Shown here in pieces: positions 1-7,100 of a stretch of DNA of 11,736 nt (positions are counted from its first letter, which is position 1; every line of letters starts with the position of its first letter). Location of the stretch: assembly GCA_900313405.1 (NCBI GenBank), contig OMQY01000298.1, positions 1 through 11,736 on the forward strand, read 5' to 3'. Below the pieces are notes generated by a model that was not told where the DNA came from, did not search any database, and saw nothing but the letters and a program-made list of their open reading frames with translations. The position numbers were made by a program, and so were the translations under genes. The DNA is from an uncultured Eubacteriales bacterium. Lineage in GTDB: Bacteria; Bacillota_A; Clostridia; Saccharofermentanales; Saccharofermentanaceae.

Positions 1-38
1 GAACGGTCTTTTTATTATTTTATTCGGATATTTATCGC

Positions 39-896
39 TCAGGATTCTGCCAATTTTGCAGCACTGTCGACATAATCCTCTGCCAGATCATCAGGTACGA
101 TCTGCAGGCAGTAATATATGCTGCCGTTATTGATGAGATTGACTGAATAAGACACATCCCCGATCTCATAGTATGTCCCCCTGTTTGATACGGCAGTAGA
201 AATCGAATTCATGGCTGCCTCGCTCGTCAGAGTCGGATCGAATACCTGGAGATAGCTTACAAAATAGAACATGATCCAGCTGTCAATATAAGGATTCGAC
301 TCATCGAAAGCGATACATGCATCGATCTCGTTCAGAACTCCTCCCTGCTCGTCAGACATACAGATTATATATGCGTCGAGATTTGTCTTGCTCTTAAGGT
401 CTGTAAAATTAGCTGATACAACGTTTGAAGCATCATTGACACTGTCAGCGGCAAGCGTATCGGGAGACACGGCAGAAGCCTGCTCCGGAATATCGAAGCC
501 GTAATCACCGAGTGTGCACTGGATAAACATATCCGTAGCCGAATACTTGGTCCTGAGTTCATCATAAGTGATACCGAGATCTCCCTTTTTCTGATCCTTA
601 TCAAAGAGCGGGATAATAAAGAAGATGACAGCTGCCACAGCTATAAGCACCAGTGCTGCGATACATATCGGGATCACTATATCCGACTTACACTTCTCGA
701 TAAAGCTGTCGGGAGCGGAATCCCCGGTCGACTCTTTTTTTACTTTTTTCTCGGCCTTGATCCGGTTATTACGCTCTCTTACCCTTGCTCCTTTTGAGGA
801 ATTAAGGACGGCGAGCGCACGTTCATATTCATCATTATCGACCTCGAGATCTTCGAGTTCGTTATCGATCTCTTTATTGATATCTTTCTCTGCCAT
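39..896 (-). CDS. Single-pass membrane protein of unknown function
   Basis: I do not recognise the family. The 285-residue protein has a highly charged, probably helical N-terminal part (residues 1-72, acidic at first, then Lys/Arg-rich at 38-54), one hydrophobic segment at about 73-98 (IVIPICIAALVLIAVAA onward), and a 185-residue C-terminal part that would lie outside the cell by the positive-inside rule. The outer part is acidic, with a Ser/Ala/Asp-rich stretch (138-162) and then a compact region with aromatics and three Cys (179, 194, 263). The start is the Met at 896: GGAGGG lies 8 bases upstream, and a TTGACA promoter overlaps the in-frame Met at 929, which excludes it. The gene is transcribed divergently from the SDR at 1012. 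Topology resembles sensor or anchor proteins, but no catalytic motif is visible, so no function is assigned. Confidence 0.8.
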   Translation of the reverse strand: MAEKDINKEIDNELEDLEVDNDEYERALAVLNSSKGARVRERNNRIKAEKKVKKESTGDSAPDSFIEKCKSDIVIPICIAALVLIAVAAVIFFIIPLFDKDQKKGDLGITYDELRTKYSATDMFIQCTLGDYGFDIPEQASAVSPDTLAADSVNDASNVVSANFTDLKSKTNLDAYIICMSDEQGGVLNEIDACIAFDESNPYIDSWIMFYFVSYLQVFDPTLTSEAAMNSISTAVSNRGTYYEIGDVSYSVNLINNGSIYYCLQIVPDDLAEDYVDSAAKLAES

Positions 897-904
897 AGAT
901 CTTT

Positions 905-910
905 CCCTCC
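905..910 (-). promoter_or_regulatory. Ribosome binding site fixing the start at 896
   Basis: GGAGGG on the minus strand, 8 bases before the ATG at 896. The alternative upstream Met (929) would place this strong site inside the coding region and has no comparable site of its own. Confidence 0.75.
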
Positions 911-921
911 GTTGCCAATTA

Positions 922-950
922 AATATCATTCAATTGTACTTCTTTGTCAA
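922..950 (-). promoter_or_regulatory. Sigma-A-type promoter for the membrane protein gene
   Basis: On the minus strand a perfect -35 TTGACA (945-950) is followed after 17 bases by GATATT (922-927), a 4/6 match to TATAAT. The start point would fall near 915, giving a leader of about 20 bases that contains the GGAGGG site. The element sits in the 115-base divergent region shared with the SDR gene. For the plus strand I see only a weak candidate (TTGATT 955-960, 17 bases, TATCCT 978-983). Confidence 0.55.
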
Positions 951-1011
951 GTGTTTGATTTATTGCTTCTTCTGTCATATCCTTAACTTAATAATCACTC
1001 GAGGTGGATAT

Positions 1012-1713
1012 ATGTCACATGTACTGATTTCAGGCGGTTCACGAGGTATCGGAGCAGGTATCGTAAAGAGATTCGAAGATGAAGGATGGAATGTCACTTA
1101 TCTCTATCTCAACGCACCGGGGCACACTTCAGACAAAGTAAGGGCCGTAAAGTGTGATGTCCGTGATCCCGAAGCCGTGAAGACGGCTGTAAATGAAGCC
1201 GTGAAGGCTTTCGGTGATATCGATACCCTCGTCTCGAACAGCGGAATATCACTTGCAGGCCTGTCGACTGACATGACCTTTGATGATTACCGATCCGTGA
1301 CAGATACCAATTTTGGGGGACTCTATAACCTCGCAGGCTGCATCATCCCCTCCATGGTCCACCGTAAATCCGGCAATATCATTGCAATATCATCCATGTG
1401 GGGACAGACCGGAGCCTCCTGTGAAGCTCTGTATTCAGCCAGTAAAGGTGCCGTAGATTCTTATGTAAGATCTCTCGCCAAGGAACTCGGACCATCCGGA
1501 ATACGTGTTAACGCCGTATCACCCGGTGTCATCAAGACAGATATGCTCGGGTCGTATTCAGAAGAAGACCTGGCGTTCCTCGCTGAGGAGACACCTCTTC
1601 AGCGACTTGGAGCACCTGAAGATATAGCGTCTGCAGTATATTTCCTTGCCTCGAATGAAGCATCATTCATCACCGGTCAGATCCTCGGTGTTAACGGCGG
1701 TTTCCTTATCTGA
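1012..1713 (+). CDS. FabG-like short-chain dehydrogenase/reductase
   Basis: A classical SDR of 233 residues, predicted to be a cytosolic NAD(P)H-dependent carbonyl reductase with a Rossmann fold. Visible motifs are the nucleotide-binding GGSRGIG (8-14), an Asp after beta-3 (D49 in CDVRD), NSG (76-78) in place of NAG, and the catalytic tetrad N100, S128, Y141, K145 with the usual 13-residue Ser-Tyr spacing. PG (171-172) and the C-terminal TGQILGVNGG typical of FabG are also present. The start at 1012 has GAGGTG 5 bases upstream; the open frame extends to 625 only because it runs antisense through the neighbouring gene. No fatty-acid synthesis genes lie nearby, so a dedicated role as 3-oxoacyl-ACP reductase is unproven. 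Many clostridial solitary FabG-like proteins are instead YmfI-type reductases acting on elongation factor P modification, or have unknown substrates. Confidence 0.88.
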   Translation: MSHVLISGGSRGIGAGIVKRFEDEGWNVTYLYLNAPGHTSDKVRAVKCDVRDPEAVKTAVNEAVKAFGDIDTLVSNSGISLAGLSTDMTFDDYRSVTDTNFGGLYNLAGCIIPSMVHRKSGNIIAISSMWGQTGASCEALYSASKGAVDSYVRSLAKELGPSGIRVNAVSPGVIKTDMLGSYSEEDLAFLAEETPLQRLGAPEDIASAVYFLASNEASFITGQILGVNGGFLI

Positions 1714-1738
1714 CGGGCAATACTTCATATTTACCGCA

Positions 1739-1766
1739 ATTACAGTCATCGAAAATGTGATATAAT
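1739..1766 (+). promoter_or_regulatory. Extended -10 promoter for citrate synthase
   Basis: TGATATAAT (1758-1766) is a perfect extended -10 element (TGn plus TATAAT). The -35 region is poor: ATTACA at 1739-1744 with a 16-base spacer is the best match, as expected where an extended -10 compensates. A start near 1773 would leave a leader of about 43 bases. It lies in the 102-base gap after the SDR, so citrate synthase can be transcribed independently. Confidence 0.65.
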
Positions 1767-1803
1767 ACAATAAATTTTACATTTTAACAGTATATATAAA
1801 TAC

Positions 1804-1809
1804 GAGGTG
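1804..1809 (+). promoter_or_regulatory. Ribosome binding site deciding the citrate synthase start
   Basis: GAGGTG lies 6 bases before the ATG at 1816. The in-frame GTG at 1807 is part of this site itself and so is not a plausible start. Confidence 0.7.
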
Positions 1810-1815
1810 ACTGAT

Positions 1816-3186
1816 ATGCCGGCTACTAACAAGTACTCAACGGTTACGCCAACGGTCGATCGTCTCGCAGAGATGTGTACCGCTTCCAGGATCGATACCG
1901 ATCTTTATACCAAATATGACGTCAAAAGAGGTCTTCGCGACCTTAACGGTAAGGGTGTCCTTACAGGCCTCACTGAGATCTCCGAGATCATCTCCAGCAA
2001 GGAAGTCGACGGAACGAAGGTTCAGTGTGACGGCGAGCTCTATTATCGCGGCATCAACGTTAACGATATAGTTAACGGCTTCACTACAGACGGAAGATTT
2101 GACGGTTTTGAAGAGACATCATATCTCCTGCTGTTCAATAAGCTCCCTAACAGCGAAGAACTCGCAGAATTCAAGAAGCTCCTTAGTTACTACAGGACAC
2201 TGCTCCCCAAGAACTTTGTCCGTGATGTTATGATGCAGAAGCCCAGTAACGATCTGATGAATAACCTTACCAGAGGAATCCTTAATCTTTTCGCTTATGA
2301 TACAAATGCGAATGATACATCGATACCTAATGTATTAAGGCAGTCGCTTGAGCTCATCGCCGTATTCCCTATGCTTGCCATATACGGATACGCAGCCAAG
2401 CAGTACTATAACGATAAAGGAAGCCTGTTTATCCACAGACCGAAGCCTGATCTGTCAACTGCCGAGAACATCCTTTATATGTTAAGACCCGATAACAAAT
2501 ACACCGAACTCGAAGCGAGGATACTTGACGTTGCACTTGTCCTCCATGCAGAACACGGCGGCGGTAACAACTCCACATTCACGACGCATGTCGTCACGAG
2601 CTCCGGTACAGATACATATGCAGCAGTAGCAGCGGGCCTGTGCTCACTCAAGGGTCCCAAGCACGGCGGCGCCAACATCAAGGTCATGCAGATGTTCGAC
2701 GATATCAAGAAGCACGTATCCGACTGGAACGATGACGATGAATTAAGAGATTACATAGCCAAGATACTGCACAAAGAAGCTTTCGATAAAGCCGGCGTGA
2801 TCTACGGTATGGGACATGCCGTATACTCGATATCCGACCCGAGAGCTCAGATCTTCAAAGGATACGTCGAGCAGCTGTCCATCGAGAAGCGTAAACAGAA
2901 TGAATTCTCCCTTTATTCAAGGATCGAGAAGATCTCTTCCGAGCTTATTGCCAAGGAGAGACGCATCTACAAGGGTGTATCGGCGAATATCGATTTCTAC
3001 AGCGGCTTTGTCTACAGCATGCTCAATCTTCCGGTCGAGCTCTATACTCCCCTGTTTGCGATAGCCCGTATCTCGGGATGGTCTGCTCACAGGATCGAAG
3101 AGCTCAATAACGGCGGTAAGATCATAAGACCCGCCTATATGGCCGTGCATCCGAGGACCGATTATATATCAATGTCTGACAGATGA
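1816..3186 (+). CDS. gltA: Citrate synthase (citrate/2-methylcitrate synthase family)
   Basis: Cytosolic enzyme condensing acetyl-CoA with oxaloacetate to give citrate, 456 residues. The catalytic elements are clear: HAEHG (244-248), GPKHGGAN (280-287, H283 matching E. coli H264), GMGHAVY (331-337, H334 matching H305), DPR (341-343) and NIDFYSG (391-397, D393 matching D362). The C-terminal GWSAHRIEE (421-429) is the usual CoA/citrate-binding region. About 70 N-terminal residues precede the core and contain a YDVKRGLRD-like segment typical of clostridial and Bacteroides-type enzymes. It has its own promoter. No aconitase or isocitrate dehydrogenase gene is in the window, so a role in glutamate synthesis (partial oxidative TCA branch) is likely but inferred. 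2-methylcitrate synthase activity cannot be excluded from sequence. The stop codon directly abuts the stop of the convergent DUF1848 gene. Confidence 0.95.
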   Translation: MPATNKYSTVTPTVDRLAEMCTASRIDTDLYTKYDVKRGLRDLNGKGVLTGLTEISEIISSKEVDGTKVQCDGELYYRGINVNDIVNGFTTDGRFDGFEETSYLLLFNKLPNSEELAEFKKLLSYYRTLLPKNFVRDVMMQKPSNDLMNNLTRGILNLFAYDTNANDTSIPNVLRQSLELIAVFPMLAIYGYAAKQYYNDKGSLFIHRPKPDLSTAENILYMLRPDNKYTELEARILDVALVLHAEHGGGNNSTFTTHVVTSSGTDTYAAVAAGLCSLKGPKHGGANIKVMQMFDDIKKHVSDWNDDDELRDYIAKILHKEAFDKAGVIYGMGHAVYSISDPRAQIFKGYVEQLSIEKRKQNEFSLYSRIEKISSELIAKERRIYKGVSANIDFYSGFVYSMLNLPVELYTPLFAIARISGWSAHRIEELNNGGKIIRPAYMAVHPRTDYISMSDR

Positions 3187-4116
3187 TCAGAACAGACTGA
3201 TCTGTTTGTCGACCCAGGATTCCTGAACAGCGTTTCTGATCACATCCCCGTTCTCCTCTCCACCTATCAGGAAAGGCGAATGGGGATCGTGTTTCATAAG
3301 ATTTGTCTTTACCGTTGCCTTGTCAGTATTGGCATAACAATAGGTACACATATGAGGACATGTATCATACTCTCCTATGTCGTGTCCGAGGATACAGCTG
3401 CAACCTTCACGCTGATTCTTGATACCGTTCGGGATCCTGAGAGTCTTACCGATAGCCTTCTCATATACATCTTTTGTGAAACATCCGCTGCTGTCAGCTC
3501 CGTACACATCGCAGAGATGACCTTCACAACAGGTCTTGATCGTTATATTGTAATCACGCCCGATCTCAACAAAGCGTTTGATCAGCTCTATACGGTCCGA
3601 ATGATCGACAGGTGTCATCATCGGGCAGTTACGTTTGACCTTCGGATAAAGATCGACAAAACTCACCACACAAACATCCGTATAGGACGCCATGCGGTAT
3701 GCCATCTCGGCAAAAGAAGCCGTATGATACTCGAGCGTGTACTTATCATCCGTGATCACGGGATCATACCTCCACCCGACCGAATCCTTACCGACCGCTT
3801 CAGAGAGCCTGATGAAAGTATCTATGCTCTTAGATATATGCGGCACATTCGGTTCATAATCCTTCTGGTACGGTGTTATGGATACAAACCAGTATTGTCC
3901 GTAGTCTTCAAGAAGCGGAAGATACTTGAGCATAGGAGCGGGATTCTTGGAGCAAAACGTAATAACATCTACAACATCAGGCGATAAACGGTATCGGGTC
4001 ACACTGCTCCTGTTATAAGGATTACGTACCAATACGTATCCCTCACGAAGCCTGTTAGCCATCCAGGATGAATAAAAAGCGGGTATATCTGTCCTCATTC
4101 CTGTACTTATGATCAT
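3187..4116 (-). CDS. DUF1848 protein with C-terminal radical-SAM-like cysteine cluster
   Basis: This matches the DUF1848 family over its full 309 residues. It opens with the family's MIIS...RTDIPAFYS motif (1-16), then EGYVLVRNP (25-33), SPDVVD (45-50), a KNPAP motif (57-61), TPYQKDYEPNVP (81-92) and WRYDP (115-119). The last part holds REGCSC (236-241), then C253, C257 and C260 in a CX3CX2C pattern followed by YAN. That spacing is the [4Fe-4S] signature of radical SAM enzymes, but here it is C-terminal rather than N-terminal. Further Cys lie at 196, 197, 202 and 212. The biochemical function of the family is unknown to me. The gene starts 12 bases after uppP ends, with GAGGTGGGG upstream, so it is probably the last gene of that operon. 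Confidence 0.9.
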   Translation of the reverse strand: MIISTGMRTDIPAFYSSWMANRLREGYVLVRNPYNRSSVTRYRLSPDVVDVITFCSKNPAPMLKYLPLLEDYGQYWFVSITPYQKDYEPNVPHISKSIDTFIRLSEAVGKDSVGWRYDPVITDDKYTLEYHTASFAEMAYRMASYTDVCVVSFVDLYPKVKRNCPMMTPVDHSDRIELIKRFVEIGRDYNITIKTCCEGHLCDVYGADSSGCFTKDVYEKAIGKTLRIPNGIKNQREGCSCILGHDIGEYDTCPHMCTYCYANTDKATVKTNLMKHDPHSPFLIGGEENGDVIRNAVQESWVDKQISLF

Positions 4117-4128
4117 TTCCCCACCTCA

Positions 4129-5007
4129 TCAGCCGATGATACCGGTAATGCCAAGAGACAGGACAATAATACCTAAGACTATCCTGTAAACGCCAAACGG
4201 CTTGAAGTCATGCTTACGAATATAAGCCAGGAGTTTACTAATTACGACAAATGATACGGCACACGCAGATATCATTCCGATCAGAAGTAAAACAAGTTCA
4301 TCTCGCGATACGCTGCCTTCGTATGAAACGATCTTGATAAGGCTGGCTCCCAGCATAACGGGAACAGCCATATAGAATGTAAATCTTGCAGCTGCAGATC
4401 TTTTGATCCCGATCGCGAGCGATCCGACTATCGTAGAGCCGGAGCGGGAAGTTCCGGGAAAAACGGCAGCGATCAGTTGAAAGACACCGATAACGAGTGC
4501 CATCGGATAAGTGATCTCTTTGACATCCGTGACCCTTGACTCTTTACTCGAGACAGTATTCTCAACGATGATAAAAGCGATACCGAAGACTATGAGCGCG
4601 ATCGATACGACAATATAATTATAAAACAGCTCATCCAGCTTATCCCCGAAGAGCACGCCTACTATGGCAGCAGGAACACAAGCTACGAGGATCTTAAACC
4701 ACATAATGAACTTATTCTTACATATGATCCGCCCCAAACCGTCCGTAGACAACGGAGAATCATTGTTCTTGATACCGAAGGGCCAAATATCTTTCCAGAA
4801 AAGGAATACAACAGCCATGACCGCACCGAGTTGGATCACTACAAGATAAAGCTCAAAGAATTCTTCTGAGACATTAAGCTCACAGAATTCATTAAGGATT
4901 ATCATATGTCCGGTGGAACTGACAGGAAGCCATTCCGTGATACCTTCTACGATACCGAACAGTAATGCTATGAGATAATCAATCAAATCCAAACGGAGTT
5001 CCATCAT
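4129..5007 (-). CDS. uppP: Undecaprenyl-diphosphatase (UppP/BacA)
   Basis: Integral membrane enzyme that removes one phosphate from undecaprenyl diphosphate, regenerating the lipid carrier for peptidoglycan and other wall polymers; overexpression of the family gives bacitracin resistance. The 292 residues contain both family signatures: GIVEGITEWLPVSSTGH (18-34, with E21, E25 and H34 matching the catalytic Glu/His set) and PGTSRSGST (184-192, with R188). Several hydrophobic segments follow, at about 10-30, 53-71, 104-120, 131-149, 168-183, 209-227, 237-256 and 271-291. The soluble loop at 150-165 is hydrophilic. The start at 5007 overlaps the zinc-ribbon gene by 29 bases; an AGAGG site lies 11 bases upstream, and the next Met (5004) is equally possible. 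The overlap suggests translational coupling. Confidence 0.95.
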   Translation of the reverse strand: MMELRLDLIDYLIALLFGIVEGITEWLPVSSTGHMIILNEFCELNVSEEFFELYLVVIQLGAVMAVVFLFWKDIWPFGIKNNDSPLSTDGLGRIICKNKFIMWFKILVACVPAAIVGVLFGDKLDELFYNYIVVSIALIVFGIAFIIVENTVSSKESRVTDVKEITYPMALVIGVFQLIAAVFPGTSRSGSTIVGSLAIGIKRSAAARFTFYMAVPVMLGASLIKIVSYEGSVSRDELVLLLIGMISACAVSFVVISKLLAYIRKHDFKPFGVYRIVLGIIVLSLGITGIIG

Positions 5008-5413
5008 TAATCAGTAAACCTCTTTGACCGCAATTCTCGCAGTAGCACCCGTCATAATTAAGGTGTCCGCATACGGGACAAAGCCATGTCGTATCCATAA
5101 ACGGAGATCCGCATCCGGAACAGAATCTGCCGTGACAGACCTTCTTGCACTTGGGGCAAGTCCAATCGAACATCATATCGGGAGTCGGATTCAATTCTTC
5201 ATAGTGAGATGTCTGATCTTCCTGTCCCATCCCCTCCGGAACCATCTCGATATGCTCTTCGTGTATCTCTTCCGGAGCATCACCGGGCAGCATTATCGGC
5301 AAGGGCTGCGGTACATAGGCATCTTGGGCATCAGACTGAACGCGACTGCCGCAGTTACTGCATAACGTTGCGGAACTTCCAAGCCTCTCGCCACATACCG
5401 GACAGATCTTCAT
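4979..5413 (-). CDS. Triple zinc-ribbon protein
   Basis: A 144-residue protein with three CXXC...CXXC zinc ribbons. Ribbon 1 uses C4, C7, C18 and C21; ribbon 2 uses C86, C89, C98 and C101; ribbon 3 uses C112, C115, C125 and C128. Ribbons 2 and 3 are nearly contiguous. Ribbon 1 is separated from them by a Pro/Glu-rich, acidic, probably disordered linker (26-83). No membrane segment or enzymatic domain is visible. Such ribbons usually act as protein- or nucleic-acid-binding adaptors; no partner can be read from the sequence. The position, 41 bases after the FHA/vWA membrane protein and overlapping uppP, suggests it works with the former. AGGGAG lies 9 bases before the ATG. Extra Cys at 93 and 123 could also take part in metal binding. 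Confidence 0.85.
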   Translation of the reverse strand: MKICPVCGERLGSSATLCSNCGSRVQSDAQDAYVPQPLPIMLPGDAPEEIHEEHIEMVPEGMGQEDQTSHYEELNPTPDMMFDWTCPKCKKVCHGRFCSGCGSPFMDTTWLCPVCGHLNYDGCYCENCGQRGLLINDGTPFGFD

Positions 5414-5454
5414 AACCCTATACTCCCTTAACAGCTTTATCCTTGTAGATTATA

Positions 5455-7029
5455 TCACTCAACTTCAAATGTGATCACATAGGACTTCCTGCCCAATCGA
5501 ACCGTAGAGCCGTTAGGCAAAGGCGTTTCTTTTATAACCATCGCATTATTGACATATGTACCGTTAGTGGAATGAAGATCATTGATATAGAAACTTCCGC
5601 CACGGAAATAGATCTCACATTGTCTCTTAGACATCCACAATTCCGGAATATTAAGATCACATCCGTCTCGACCGATAGTGAGTCGCTCATAGATCGGTAC
5701 ACTATATACGACCGATGGATCTTCCTTATCCTGAAGTGTGATATACGCGACCGGATCCGGAAGGTCATCGACCGGAGTATATACCTGTCTTACATCATGC
5801 TTTAATAACGATCCTCCCATATACGGAGTATGGACTTCCTCGACAGGCTCCTTCCACGGATCCACCTGTTCCTTTTCCTCATCCTGGAATTCCACATATC
5901 TCTGTCGTCTCAATATGAACAGTACAAGAGATATTACAATGCCGATAAAGACAATACCTGCTGCTATGATCAGTATCTTCTTGATAAGATCCCTGCTGTC
6001 TTCATTATCGTCTGATGAACTGTTATGTCTGTCAGTTGAATTGTTACCGTCTACTTCCACGACCGGATCGGCTTCTGTAGGCACAGGCGTAGCGGTTGGA
6101 ACGGGAGTCGCGGTGACGGTGGCCAGAGGCAGCTTTACGACGGAATCCGTCTCCGCAACCAACCTGCCGGAAGCGGTGTTACAAGTAACACGTATCGTCT
6201 GTTCACTTCCGTCAAGGATCTCAAGTCCGGGGGTAACATTTACACATTGCAGTTTCCCGCTAAGGGCTGTAGTAGCACCATAAGCATCACCGTTACCGCC
6301 GGCAGGAAGCACAAATGCCTGACCGCCCGACATCCTTGAATAATATGCCATGTGTGTAGCGATATCGGTATTAACATCACCGTTAATGGTAAGAGTCGTT
6401 ACCGGTACCTGCACGGTACGTTCCAGAGTGCTCATCTCTTCATCTACTCTGGCTACGGACGAATCCGTATCAACACCGTCTGCAACAACTATCAGTCTCA
6501 CGAAGGTGGCACCGTTGTTACCGATACCGTTAAGTATGTCATAAACGCTGTATGAAAGATTTGAAGGATGATCACTTGCATGCTCAGCTGCATTAGCTAC
6601 ACAACTCTTGACAGCCTCATAGTCTGATGAGAAATCACCGTTGATGATCGCATTAGGACACATCATACTGACAACAAGGAACTTCTCACCTTCAGCATGA
6701 TGATCAACAACGGAATTGATAAAGCTCTTGATGGTATCGCCATATGAAGGATTATTAAAGTCGATCATAAGTACGGTATAGACATCATCTGCTTCAACTA
6801 TATTATCAGCATCATAAACATGAGAGCCGATCTGAACCTCACATGATTCGAGGGGCTCATCACAATCGACATAGATACTCAGGGTATTATTGCCTCTGCG
6901 GACAGACAGTATCTTCGCTTCGCCATCAGCACTGACAGCGTCGCGCGAAAAGATATAGGCAAATGACATAAATACTACCGCAATAACAGCTATAAGGCCG
7001 GCGGCGGTCATAAGGATTCGTCTCCGCAT
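5455..7029 (-). CDS. Membrane protein with outer vWA-like and inner FHA domains
   Basis: A 524-residue two-pass or signal-peptide protein. It shows a basic start and hydrophobic segment (8-28), an extracytoplasmic region (29-348), a second membrane segment (about 351-373) followed by RRQR, and a cytoplasmic tail. The outer part resembles a von Willebrand factor A domain: a beta-1 strand VYTVLMID (83-90) with D90-x-N92-x-x-S95 at the metal-site position, and VVADG (181-185). A TATPVPTATPVPT linker (306-318) and an Asp/Ser/Asn-rich stretch precede the second membrane segment. The C-terminus is an FHA phosphothreonine-binding domain: GR (453-454), SKRQ (467-470) and HSTNGTYVN (486-494). The usual FHA His is Gln470. 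The layout suggests an envelope-to-cytoplasm signalling or scaffold protein, possibly downstream of a Ser/Thr kinase not seen here. AGGGGTG lies 4 bases before the start. Confidence 0.85.
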   Translation of the reverse strand: MRRRILMTAAGLIAVIAVVFMSFAYIFSRDAVSADGEAKILSVRRGNNTLSIYVDCDEPLESCEVQIGSHVYDADNIVEADDVYTVLMIDFNNPSYGDTIKSFINSVVDHHAEGEKFLVVSMMCPNAIINGDFSSDYEAVKSCVANAAEHASDHPSNLSYSVYDILNGIGNNGATFVRLIVVADGVDTDSSVARVDEEMSTLERTVQVPVTTLTINGDVNTDIATHMAYYSRMSGGQAFVLPAGGNGDAYGATTALSGKLQCVNVTPGLEILDGSEQTIRVTCNTASGRLVAETDSVVKLPLATVTATPVPTATPVPTEADPVVEVDGNNSTDRHNSSSDDNEDSRDLIKKILIIAAGIVFIGIVISLVLFILRRQRYVEFQDEEKEQVDPWKEPVEEVHTPYMGGSLLKHDVRQVYTPVDDLPDPVAYITLQDKEDPSVVYSVPIYERLTIGRDGCDLNIPELWMSKRQCEIYFRGGSFYINDLHSTNGTYVNNAMVIKETPLPNGSTVRLGRKSYVITFEVE

Positions 7030-7060
7030 CGTTCACCCCTAAAGACAGTTTGATAATTTT

Positions 7061-7066
7061 ATTATA
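7061..7066 (-). promoter_or_regulatory. Candidate -10 element for the FHA/zinc-ribbon/uppP operon
   Basis: A perfect TATAAT on the minus strand in the 71-base gap between the SDR stop (7101) and the FHA gene start (7029). No convincing -35 is found at 16-18 bases: CTGTAA (7084-7089, 17-base spacer) is weak. It would give a leader of about 25-30 bases. I see no hairpin-plus-T-run in this gap, so read-through from the murD-SDR group is also likely. Confidence 0.4.
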
Positions 7067-7100
7067 CTCCGTTCAAAGGCTAATTACAGTGTCATTCTTG

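Noticed and set aside
1..25. GAACGGTC followed by a T-rich run, as if the second half of a terminator from a gene left of the window
   Set aside because: The matching upstream arm would be outside the window, so it cannot be confirmed; the T-run is also broken by A residues.
897..929. Upstream Met at 929 for the first membrane protein
   Set aside because: The start would overlap the -10 region of the likely promoter and the GGAGGG site would be inside the gene; the Met at 896 fits both signals.
625..1011. N-terminal extension of the SDR frame upstream of 1012
   Set aside because: It runs antisense through the membrane protein gene, is Ser/Leu-rich low-complexity translation, and the SDR fold begins exactly at the Met at 1012 behind a GAGGTG site.
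3280..3987. Plus-strand open frame of 235 codons
   Set aside because: It lies wholly antisense to DUF1848, whose family motifs are unmistakable; the translation shows no domain.
6061..6120. Short tandem repeat coding for Thr-Pro units in the FHA protein linker
   Set aside because: It encodes an ordinary Thr-Pro membrane-proximal spacer with only about two imperfect copies; not a DNA repeat element in its own right.
5738..6283. Plus-strand open frame of 181 codons, Ser/Thr-rich
   Set aside because: It mirrors the coding strand of the FHA/vWA protein, including the Thr-Pro linker read in antisense.
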